From Alnus glutinosa (lineage: Eukaryota; Streptophyta; Magnoliopsida; Fagales; Betulaceae): a stretch of DNA of 64,000 nucleotides. The translations under genes were made by a program, and so were the position numbers. The notes beneath the pieces were generated by a model that saw only the letters and a list, made by a program, of their open reading frames with translations, made no database searches and was not told the DNA's origin. This document shows, in pieces, positions 35,185-46,739 of the stretch; position 1 is the first letter of the stretch; every line of letters starts with the position of its first letter. The stretch is from NCBI RefSeq assembly GCF_958979055.1, contig NC_084893.1:29480987-29544986 (forward strand). The letters run 5' to 3'.

Positions 35185-35461
35185 TCACAGCATTTGAGAA
35201 ATAGGTTGCTTTCTGAGTGGCTGATGCATGTTGTGTTAATAAATCCCGAGGAGCAGGGTATCAGACAATGCCATCTATAAGCTGTCTTTGCTGAATGATA
35301 TTGTTGTAAGGCCTGAGATTTGGAAAACACACACATTCAAATACTTTGAGAAACTTGTAATTAGGGACTTGGTGAAATAATTTTTCAAAGGGTGATTGAT
35401 TATTAAGCAATGGAGTTGGCATTTAATTTATGAGATAACAGGAGTTAAGGCAAGCATCTTC

Positions 35462-36545
35462 CTAGAATTTTTTAGGGTGAGAACTCTCAGCCAGTAGGGT
35501 TAGAGTTGTGTCAATTAAGTGTCTATGCTTGCGTTCGGCACACCCTTGTTGTTGGTGTGTATGAGGACAGGAAAGACGATGTGTGACGCTGTGAGACTGA
35601 AAATAGGAATGAAGATTGCAGTATACACCCCCCCCCCTCCTCGCGGTCTGATTACACACTCATTATTTTTGTGTTTAAGAGTCGTTCAACCATAACTTGG
35701 AACTTAAGGAAGATAGACATGACATCTAATTTGACTTGTATTGGAAAAACCAAGTAAAACAACTAAAGGCATCAATGAATGACACATAAAACTGACTTTC
35801 GTTTATTGATAATGTTGGAGAAGGTCCACATACATCTGAGTAAATTAATTGTAATGGACTACAAATTGAAGAACTAGAAGAAGTAAAGGGCTGCTGATGA
35901 CCCTTGGCTTGTGCACATGCAGAGCAAGGGGATGAAACCTTATTTGAAGAAACTGGAAGGTTGAACTGAGAAAGAACATGCTGAACTGTGCGAAAGGCAG
36001 GATGACCCAAGTGCTTGTGCCATGAAGCTTTAGAAGTGTGTTCACCGAAAAGGGCTTGTTTTATTGACGGAAGAAGTTGATAGAGGCCATCTTTAGTGTG
36101 CCCTTGGTGGAGGATGGCCCTGGTTTGAATGTCCTTAATCAAGAAATAAGAGGAGTGAAATTCAAAAAGTACAGAGTTGTCAAGGGCAAATTTTTGAACT
36201 GAAAGAAGATTTTTAGAGATGGATGGAACACAGAGGAGTTGGTTTAGGATAAATTTACGCCGAGAAAAGATGAATGATGCAGAACCAACATGAGAGATAG
36301 GCAAACCTGTTCCATCTACTACTCGGATCTGATCCTGGCCATGATAGTCCTCACGAGATAAGTTGAGGTGCTGCAGGTGGTTAGTGACATGATGTGTAGC
36401 TCTTGTGTCTGGGCACCAAACGTCCTTTGCTGGTATTGTTGGTGTTGAGTAGTAGGTCTGTGGAGAAGCAAGAGGTTGTTGGTCTGGAATAGACTCCTGT
36501 CGGTGGTAGCAACGAAAGGCAGTATGGTCTATTTTCCCATATATC
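35462..36545 (-). pseudogene. Copia protease and integrase remnant
   Basis: The upstream end carries a broken zinc knuckle: GKIDHTAFRCYHR is intact but its first cysteine pair is spoilt by a tag stop and a Tyr. The protease motif reads WCPDTRATHHVT, with Arg where the active-site Gly of DTGA is expected. Then come GAG-pre-integrase (SWHKHLGHP and CSACAQAKGH) and the integrase core start (LIYSDVCGPSP, FIDAFSCFTWFF). After a break, CAERKHRHLIDTTLTLL completes the core. It is not functional as read. Confidence 0.85.
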
Positions 36546-37453
36546 TAGCAGGTAGGACGAGAACTGGTAACAGCATCAAGCGAAAAATTGGGACCACGAC
36601 CACGATTGTTTGGGAAGTATCCACGACCACGGTTGAAAGGGCGTCCTCCATGGCCACGGTAACCCTTGCCTCTAGGTGTGAAGGAGCGGTTTGTAAGATT
36701 TGCAGCAACCAAAGGATGATCAAGGCTAGAGGTCAGTTGGTCCAGGCGCATCTCGTGAGCCAGTAGATGACCATAGAGTTCATCTATGGATAAAGGATCA
36801 ACCCTAGTTGTGATAGATGCCACAAACGGGTCATATTTGGAGCCGAGACCCTTGAGGAGAAAAGAGACACTCTCAAAGTTATTGAGAGGTTGCCCGGCAG
36901 CAATGAGAGTGTCATTCAGAGTCTTAATGGTTTGGAAGTATTCTGTAATGGAGTTGCTAGCTTTCGTCATTGTGGCAAGCTGAAAGTATATCTGCATGAC
37001 TCTAGCACGGGCTTGAGATGCAAACATGGAGAGTAAAGTGGACCAGAGAGCTACTGACGAGACGTTGCCAACTGCATGGACCACATAAGGTTCAGTCAGT
37101 GTGGAGATAAGGATGTTGAGTTTCATCTGATCACGCTGGTTCCACGCAAGAAATTCTGGGTTGACAATTGTGGCAAGGGCTCCAGCATCAGTTGAAGGAT
37201 TCGGAATCGTTTGAGGAGGAGGTTGAGATGAGCCGTCAAGAAAGCCGTAGGCATCCTGTCCTTTTATGTAGGCAAGAGTCTGTGTTTTCCACGTCATAAA
37301 GTTTCCTTTGGAGAGTTTGATATGAAGATTCGGATTCTTGTTGGGTATGGTAAAGACAACTGGTTGCAGATGGGGAGGTGGGAGATGAGGTTGAATGGCT
37401 ATGGAAGCCACCAAATTGGCAGAAGCACTGGATTCGGAATCAGAATGAGCCAT
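36545..37453 (-). CDS. Copia gag protein
   Basis: An intact frame of 302 residues starting MAHSDSE. It has the Copia gag N-terminal region (KLSKGNFMTWKTQTLAYIKG, with FLDGS), the central UBN2-type domain (WSTLLSMFASQARARVMQIY and TKASNSITEYFQTIKTLNDT) and an Arg-Gly-rich tail (GKGYRGHGGRPFNRGRGYF). The zinc knuckle that should follow is cut by a tag stop just after the last Cys, so the nucleocapsid is incomplete. Gag packages element RNA. Here it is part of a dead element, though the frame itself is whole. Confidence 0.85.
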   Translation of the reverse strand: MAHSDSESSASANLVASIAIQPHLPPPHLQPVVFTIPNKNPNLHIKLSKGNFMTWKTQTLAYIKGQDAYGFLDGSSQPPPQTIPNPSTDAGALATIVNPEFLAWNQRDQMKLNILISTLTEPYVVHAVGNVSSVALWSTLLSMFASQARARVMQIYFQLATMTKASNSITEYFQTIKTLNDTLIAAGQPLNNFESVSFLLKGLGSKYDPFVASITTRVDPLSIDELYGHLLAHEMRLDQLTSSLDHPLVAANLTNRSFTPRGKGYRGHGGRPFNRGRGYFPNNRGRGPNFSLDAVTSSRPTC

Positions 37454-37473
37454 AGCTCAAGACATGTGTCTTT

Positions 37474-37491
37474 GAGCTGGCTCTGATACCA
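37474..37491 (-). other. Primer binding site of the Copia element
   Basis: The reverse complement is tggtatcagagccagctc, matching initiator tRNA-Met. It lies about 20 bp upstream of the gag start. Confidence 0.85.
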
Positions 37492-38029
37492 CGATAGAAC
37501 ATAGAAATTATGGATGCTGAAACCTTCCTCTTTACCGAGCATTCATTGATCATATATAGAGGTTCATTACGGAGTTTAAGATAAACACTAACTCTAGTCT
37601 AGCAATTGGTTTCTACCTCTAAATACATTCAAACTATAACACTTGAAATCTTATCTAGCTATGATACTATTGCATTAGGACTCTATAATATGTTTCGACT
37701 TTTGGATAGAAGTAGAGGACTTCTTAGCAGAGTCCCGATTGGACACCTTCACAGATTGAGCCGCACAAGACTCTTGTTGGGTCTAGACTCCTGCTGGGAC
37801 TTTGAGTCTTGTGTGAGAGGTGTTTTAATACTTGAAATTCATGGGAATCTAAATTCTCCTGAGTTATGTAGAGGCCGATCGAGACAAGAATTTTTTCTTG
37901 GGTAGGGTTAATTGGAGGGGGAGTGACTAATTAAAGTTTAAGCATTACATGAATAAAAACATTTCAAACAACATATTTTTATACATAAATATTATTTTGT
38001 GAAAAACTTGTAACACATTTTTCCTAACA
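37492..38029 (-). repeat. Probable 5' LTR of the Copia element
   Basis: The right edge is taken from cctaaca (TGTTAGG on the minus strand) and the inner edge lies beside the primer site. Inside is a TATA-like ctatatatga (minus strand, about 37549-37558). The inner end reads tctatcg instead of tctatca, a single transition. No second LTR exists in the window to confirm the ends. Confidence 0.45.
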
Positions 38030-38682
38030 TTGAAACAGTCTATCTTCTACCTAGAAAAACAAATTAATTAATTTTTATTTTATTATATATATATATATTG
38101 AGAAAAGCCCTGAATCTCAACATGAATTTTTTGGACATAGATCGACTTTCTCCAGCAAACAGCTTGTGGCACAACTTTTTTTTTTAAGCGTACGTATTGA
38201 TGCTGGGCAGTTTTATTACCAGTTTTTTTGTCAGGCCTGTTTTATTTAATATAAAAATAAAAGATATTTTTTTTAATAAAAGACTCCAACACCTTTTAAA
38301 TAAAATGTTACACCAAAAGGAAAAAAAATAGTTACAATAAACAATGTCTCACATTGGATAAAATTATTACAACTGCTCGAAATAAGGTTAAACATTGCAT
38401 AAAATTTCTCTTACAAATGAAAAGAATCGATTCACTAATTATTCTACAAGAAGAAGAGCAAAACAAAATAGGAAGACCAGTGGTGCCTGGGTCCTTGCAT
38501 TAGATAAATATTATTATAATTAATTATATATCAGTCTAACGTTTAATCTGAACTCCTCAATCTTCCTAATAGTGGGCCTAGTGCCAATGGCCCAATGACT
38601 TTAGAATTTTTGTGCTTTCAGATTAGCCGATTAGGAGGCTAGGCATGCAAATCTTGGACCTAATATCGATCATCTCTACCTT
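38030..38682. other. Intergenic, no gene seen
   Basis: AT-rich sequence without recognisable features. Confidence 0.4.
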
Positions 38683-38868
38683 CAGGGACGCGCCGGGGGG
38701 GTGGGATTTCCTAAAAAAAAAATATTTATTAGGTAGAAATTTTTTTTTTTTTTCCTAAAAAATTAAAAAAATATAAGGTAAAAATAAAAATTTAGCTTAT
38801 TTGGCCCTACCAAATTTTTTTTTTTTGCCATTAGCCCCTCCCTATAAGAACTTCTGGCTCCGTCCCTG
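38683..38868. mobile_element. hAT MITE (186 bp) with 8-bp target duplication
   Basis: Ends cagggacg and cgtccctg, flanked by tctacctt on both sides (38675-38682 and 38869-38876). The core is A-rich and T-rich. It belongs to the same family as 49128-49356 (gccccta and cttctggctccgtccctg words). Confidence 0.88.
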
Positions 38869-38984
38869 TCTACCTTCAACATGTTTTGAGAATCAGATGA
38901 TTGGAGGATTCTTCCAAGTCATCAATCACCTGCATAACAAGTGACCGACATACGGGCGGAGAGAAAGAGTGCTCATAAGTATAA

Positions 38985-39740
38985 GAGCATTCGCATTGGG
39001 TTAGCTAAAACTTACTTTTAGCTAAAATAGATAACATAAATGCTAAAAATACACTCCATTGGATTATCTATCCTAAATCTAAAGTAGAGTTTTGATAGAT
39101 TTGTGAATTGTGCAACTCTACATGTGGAGTTGCACTATTCACCAATCTATCCATTATTTTATTGTTTTCTACATACAAAAAAGTGAAAAAGTAAAATGAC
39201 AAAAATTAGAAAAGAGAAAAAAAAAATAAAAAAAATAAAAAAAGAGTAAAAAAAGAATATAAAGTTAATAATAGATAATTGGATGTATGATGCATTTTAA
39301 AATCCATTATCTAAACTAGTAAATATTACTAGACTTCTAGAACGTGTCGACAGCGTAACCGTCATCAATTACCTGCGGTGTGGCCCTTAATTATTGTCTT
39401 ACTTTTCAACCAGCCACCAGGACTGACATGTTATTTTGAATATAAGTTTGTTAATTCATAGAACATTCTTATAATCTGTTTGCGAAAGAGAAAAATCTCA
39501 GGACTAGTTTAGCAACCAACATTTATTCTTCCACTATTTTTTTTTACTTTTTTTAAAAATATCAAATAAAAAATATTCTAACTTTTTTATATTTTTTATA
39601 TCACATTAATTATATTTTATTATTATTTAAATAAAAAAACTCACTATAAAATAAAATCTTTTCATTTTTCTATAAAACATTCTCAAATTTTATATCACAT
39701 CAATTACTTTTTACTATACAACACACAAATATTCCACAAC

Positions 39741-39743
<3 letters not shown>
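38985..39743. repeat. MITE-like sequences
   Basis: From 38985, gagcattcgcattgggttag begins a common plant Tourist-like repeat type, with tctacatgtggagttgcac as an inner palindrome near 39117. From about 39480 to 39743 is an inverted relative of the small elements at 40764, 47275 and 48730 (words ttactatacaacac and tatatcacatcaatta). Ends are not firm. Confidence 0.45.

Positions 39744-39822
<79 letters not shown>
39744..39822. repeat. (TA)n microsatellite
   Basis: About 39 TA units. Confidence 0.95.
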
Positions 39823-39824
<2 letters not shown>

Positions 39825-39899
39825 AAATGTTTTTTCAAAATTTGGTAACTTTTCAATCCAGAAAAAGCTTCAAATTTTAATTATTTTTCAAAATGTGTA

Positions 39900-40340
39900 T
39901 AGGATTTACGCGTGGATCCCACCAAGAAGTCAGCACAGGTGGGATCCACGCGAAAATAATTATCTTTTCTAGCTAAGAGGTCAGCATAAGTGGGACCCAT
40001 GCCTAAATAATTATATTTTTTTTTACTTGGAGGTTATCCCATGTGGGATCCATGCATATATATATAGTAAATAAATATTATTTAAGTTATTATTCAACAT
40101 TACTTTTCTTAACACCGATAAATATAAACAATTTTTCATACCTTTAATCATTTTCAATCATTTTATATCATTAAAAATTGTTAATTTTCAATCTAAAAAA
40201 TTCAATATCCAAACATAATTTCAAAAAGAATTCTAATTCTACTAATTACCTAAACACATTTTATTTACCTTAAAATTCACAATTAAAATAAAAATTCAAT
40301 TCTGATTTCAAAATTTTTATACCCAAACGAACTATTAATT
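39900..40340. mobile_element. MITE-like element, gtttgggta family
   Basis: The right end tacccaaacgaac matches, as reverse complement, the left end of the element at 26850. At 39905-40060 the word gtgggatccacgc and variants occur three times. The left end is uncertain. Confidence 0.45.
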
Positions 40341-40394
40341 GGGTATCAGGGTTGTAATTAAAGAGCAAGACCGTGTCACGTGGAAAAAAAAATT

Positions 40395-41030
40395 TCTCCC
40401 ATCTAATTTTAAGGAAAACTTTGTTATTTTTCTTTTCAATCTTGTGATGTATTGTTGGACACCCCCCAGGATAGGTTGCTGTGCGGTTGCAAATTGATTA
40501 GGAAAAAAAAAGAGTATTATAATAATTCATTCAAAATTATAACTTTGCCAAACCATGGAAATATGGATACCCTTACGTTATCCTAATTAATGTCGCTTTG
40601 TAGGATTTTGGATTCCCGCTATTTGTAATCAACTCGATAAGTCTCGTCATTAATAAAGTTTCTTTGTTAACGTGCTTTCTCAAAAAACTAATCTATGAAA
40701 ACCTCCAGATCGACTCAAAAAAAATGGGAAGTGAAAAGTTCTGTGGGGGGGGGGGGGGGGGGGGTTTGACAAGTATTTGTGTTGTGGAGTTTTTGTTGAA
40801 GTAGTAATAAGAGTAATTAATCTGATACAAAGTATTAAAAAAGTTTGAAATTGTTTTATATAAAAGTAAAAAAGTGAATTTTTTTATATTTAAAAAGTAA
40901 TAAAAAATTATTAAAGTGGTATAAAAAGTGAAAAAAAATAAAAAAATGTTAAAATGTTTTGAATTTGACTTTTTTGAGAAAAGTGAATAAAAAAAAAATA
41001 GAAAAGAAATAAGATGCTTGCCAAACACCC
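40395..41030. repeat. Duplicated block with MITE and poly-G run
   Basis: Related to 46905-47465 and 47628-48990 (landmarks cttgtgatgtattgttggac, gctgtgcggttg and ttggattcccgctatttgta). The last 265 bp (from gtttgacaagtatttg to atgcttgccaaac) is a small terminal-repeat element. A run of 20 G lies at 40745-40764, where the paralogue at 47270 has only ggg. Confidence 0.75.
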
Positions 41031-41435
41031 TCCGTCCTTCAATTCCCTCTCCTCATCACCCCTTTCTTCTCTCCCCCTCGTCTCCTTTTACCCTTTGCTT
41101 ATATACGCTTCTTTTGAGGCTCTTATCCTATGGAAATTTTCTCTAGCATTATCCGTTTCTTTTGAAGCCCTTTCTCTGGACTCTTTGTTTAACTGTTTTT
41201 ACTAGTGACATTGGTTTTTGACATTTGTGCCAAAAATCAATAGCATCATATAGTTTATTTGATGTATTTACTCTTAATGTTTGTTTTCTCTAATGCTTAT
41301 TGTTGGACCAATTAGCTATAATTTATTGTTTTTAGTTATAATTTTTCTTCATTTATCTATGAAAAAAAGAAAAAGAAAACTAGATAGTCTCGTCAATAAT
41401 CTTTGTACAATTAATTAAATATCTGGAACAGGCAT
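41031..41435. other. Intergenic, no gene seen
   Basis: A CT-rich stretch at 41035-41200 carries a 63-codon open frame without domain. The remainder is AT-rich. Confidence 0.4.
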
Positions 41436-41516
41436 CCTTACCTAACTCTTACTTTCCAAGTCCCATATTATCTTAACCATTCATCTAAAGCAGTCCTTTT
41501 TAATTTAACAGTACTA

Positions 41517-41573
41517 CACGTGAGCCACGAGCACGCACCTAGAATATCCATCCTCAAAGTCAAAGTCAGTCAA
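41517..41573 (+). promoter_or_regulatory. G-box and W-box pair upstream of copy 4
   Basis: CACGTG at 41517-41522 and AGTCAA at 41558-41563 and 41568-41573 (W-box TTGACT on the minus strand), about 240-290 bp before the start codon. The arrangement matches that upstream of copy 2. Confidence 0.45.
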
Positions 41574-41692
41574 TAGACATACTTTTGAGGTCTGCGTAAT
41601 GGCATGGGAAACATGTAGTTTCTAGAGCGGTAGAGCCCGCCCAGGCAGGAATCATCCTCCTCTCATCCCAATTCCCTTGTCCCACGCACGCC

Positions 41693-41703
41693 TATATATA
41701 AAT
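41693..41703 (+). promoter_or_regulatory. TATA box of HIPP-like copy 4
   Basis: tatatataaat in the same context as copies 1 and 2, about 105 bp upstream of the start codon. Confidence 0.65.
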
Positions 41704-41807
41704 GGACCTTCAATTTATTTCTCCTCCATGCACACAGATTAAGCTAATTTTGATCAGACTTCTCTCACGAAAGCCGCTTGCTATTATTGCTTCCGATCCT
41801 CTAAAAC

Positions 41808-42433
41808 ATGAAGGTAAATCTGGCCTATTACATGCATGCACCAAGAACGCAGTAAAAGTAAATTCTGAAACTTGACCTAATTAAGTGTGTCTTTTTATGT
41901 TATGGTGCAGCAAAAAATAGTTATCAAGGTGCAACTGAGCAGTGAAAAATGCAGAGCCAAGGCCATGAAGATTGCCGCTAAAGCAGATGGTTAGTTAGCT
42001 AGCTAGCATCAAAGTGATCATGAATACTTAATTTGTTCGGGTTTTAATTAAGAAGTAGAGTACATTCGAGGTAGCTAGTGCTTAATTATAATATAATAAT
42101 GTTTATATATATATATATTCTACAGGTGTGAGCTCGGTGGCAGTAGAAGGGTCAGATAGAGATCAGTTGGTGGTGGGTGGCGAAGGTGTTGACCCGGCTA
42201 ACTTGACCAGATCGCTAAGGAAGAAGCTTTGCCCAGCTGCCACCCTATTGAGCGTCGAACAAGTGAAGGAAAAAGTGGAAAAAAATCCGGAAGTTATAAT
42301 TAGCTCTTCACAAAGTGTTCCCAACTTTTCAGAGTTACAAGCGTGTTATCAAGTATATCAAGCACCATTTCCCAATTACTATATATATGAAGCCGTCGAC
42401 GATCCGTGTCCAAATATCTGCTCCATCATGTAA
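41808..42433 (+). CDS. HMA-domain isoprenylated plant protein-like (HIPP/sHMA), copy 4
   Basis: Exons 41808-41813, 41911-41989 and 42126-42433, giving 130 residues with introns as in the other copies. The HMA fold is kept, with LSSEKC in place of MxCxxC. Differences from copies 1 and 2 are mostly in the linker: LQACYQVYQ adds a Cys, and a short tatata insertion turns the NYYEAVYDP region into NYYIYEAVDDP. The end is CSIM, of farnesyl type. The flanks match copy 1 on both sides, including about 200 bp upstream and 570 bp downstream. The frame is intact, so it is probably functional. The extra codons arise from a microsatellite-like slip, and whether they matter is unknown. Confidence 0.88.
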
Positions 42434-43005
42434 TCGTCCCGGCCGTCCCCCAAACCTTTGTTTCTGTTAAGTTTGGCGCACTATAGATATATATGTTGCT
42501 TCTAGCGTCACCTTAGAGTACTGTGTTAATCAGGTAATTCTTCCTGTTTTTAGATTGGTCTTTTGGCCATTAATGCATGGCTGAAATATAAAATAAGCAC
42601 TGTTTTAGATTCTACTTCATCGTCCTCACTATTGGTGTTTAAAGACATTGATATCGAGCTAATTATAACCGCTTGCAAGTTTGTTGGGATTATAATTTGT
42701 GTTTGCATGTCAAAGTATTTGTATAAGATTATATAAGTTAATCTTAACTCGTTCCAATTTAATTAATTAAACGAATTAGATCTATAAACCTTAATCCATT
42801 AATTTCAAGTCCGATTTATACATATCAAATTCACATATTGTGTAAAAGATAATTAGGCCGTAATACAAAGAGGTTCCAGTTCTTCCAATTCAGTTAGAAT
42901 TAATACGCATACACCTAAACAATGGTCCGACAGACTTGAGATGCCATTGGATTCCACGATGGGCTTTATTAATCACTTTCAACGTACTTTCAAGGCATGG
43001 TAATC
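42434..43005. other. Duplicated 3' flank of HIPP copy 4
   Basis: Matches 782-1350 up to aaggcatggta. No gene is present. Confidence 0.7.
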
Positions 43006-45260
<2,255 letters not shown>

Positions 45261-45268
45261 TTGAAAAT

Positions 45269-46304
45269 TAGGGCTTCAACTCGGAGTCGGTTCTTGATTA
45301 TTGGCTAAAACCAGTAACCAGTTCCGGGGCTCTTGGTTATTAGAAATTAATAACAGGCTCTGGTAACCGGCGGTTACCCGGTTAACCCAGGTGGTACTCG
45401 GTTATTTGAACTCGGTATTGAAAGCCTCGAAAAACCGCTTCCCCTTCCGCTGAAAGCCTAAAACCCACTTTCCTTTCCACTCTTCAGAAGAAGCATCTTG
45501 TTATACAAGCATTGAAAGAATCAATCTTTAAGAAGAATTCAAGAAGCCTGATCTGATCGGTTTTGGATTTCAGCAGAAAGCAAAAGAAACTTTAAGAAAG
45601 TGAAGAAAGAGAGAGCCAAACCTGGTGTTGACGGCACGGTACGATGAGTTGAGGCAGAAGCTGGGTTCAATGACGCCGATGAAGGGAACCAGCGGAATTG
45701 TTACTGCGGAACGTCGAAAAGGCTGGTTGGTTATGTCTTTGCAAGGGACGGCGGCCGAGAGATTAGGGTTGTGAAAATAAGATAACAAAGGAAATGAAAG
45801 AATGAAGCGATGAAAGGCTGAAAGCTTGCAGCGGATGGAAGAATCCAAAAATGCATGTGGCAGTAGCAAGGCAGTCGGGTGGTTGGGATCTTAATGACCA
45901 CGTGGCTGATGGAGATAAGTTGGAGAGATAATGACTTGCAGCTGTTGTTCACTAAAGTCTAAACTATCTAAACAGAGTCCAATTGGTGCGTTTTAGATGC
46001 AGTATGAGTATATCATGCAACGCGCATTGCTGTTGCAAGCAAGAATGTGCGTGGGCTCGCCTGGAATTTTGGGCCGATTTGTTTGGGTTGTTATTTTTAG
46101 TTTGGGCTTTAGATAACCTTTTGGTGGGTTTGTAAAGACTATAAAAATTTAGAAGTTTAAGCCTTGTTTAAAAATTTAAAAATTTATATATATACTCGAT
46201 TTTCCAGTTATAATCGGGTTTTGGAAAAGGTTAAAGCCGGTAACCAGCTCTGGGTAGCCGGCTACTGGTTACCGATTACTGGCCGAATTTTCACTCCTAG
46301 CCTA
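45269..46304. mobile_element. Non-autonomous hAT-like element (1.04 kb), 8-bp target duplication
   Basis: Flanked by ttgaaaat at 45261-45268 and 46305-46312. The left end is tagggcttcaactcgg and the right-end complement is taggctaggagtgaaaattcgg. Repeats of ccggtaacc, gtaaccgg and gctctggtaacc lie near both ends (45310-45375 and 46225-46280). The core has no transposase domain. Confidence 0.75.
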
Positions 46305-46454
46305 TTGAAAATATTCATGGAATTGACATGCATGTTAACCAAGCTAGGCAGCTAGCTACCATTAAGAAGTTGAAGCTTAATTTGTATAACTTCAAATTGC
46401 TTGTCTTCGATCGTCGCACAATTATTGAAGATATTTGGGGGCAGGGTTCTAGTG

Positions 46455-46635
46455 AGAAAGTAATTCTATATATACATTAAGTATCTATCAAGTGTCTATA
46501 AAAAAAAAAAAAAAAATGAGATTGCTTTTAAAATTACTATTGGGCATATGATTAATCAAATAATAATTTTAAAAGCCACCTCATTTTTTAATGAACACTT
46601 GATAAGCACTTAATGTACTATGAAAATTACTCCAA
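46455..46635. mobile_element. Small fold-back MITE
   Basis: The arms taattctatatatacattaa and its near-complement ttaatgtactatgaaaatta frame an inverted pair (tcaagtgt, gcttttaaaattactatt). The ends are approximate. Confidence 0.6.
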
Positions 46636-46739
46636 GTAAGAAGACTTGGTTGGAAGTTCCAACATACCTTGTGGATGGCTAATCAACAAGTTGATAGGCT
46701 TGTCCGATGAGAGGTATTATCTTTGGACAAAGTTATTTT

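Larger units (their letters stand above)
34215..38029 (-). mobile_element. Truncated, decayed Copia retrotransposon
   Basis: Minus-strand order from the right: probable 5' LTR (37492-38029), primer site, gag (37453-36545), protease and integrase (36545-35462), and RT (35184-34222). RNase H and the 3' LTR are missing. The left end stops at 34215-34260 against another repeat (cccccatgaactaccagc). Frame breaks occur throughout. The order protease, integrase, RT defines the Copia superfamily. Confidence 0.85.

Noticed and set aside
165..42433. Classical copper-chaperone function for the HMA genes
   Set aside because: The MxCxxC site lacks its first cysteine in every copy, so canonical metal transfer is not supported.
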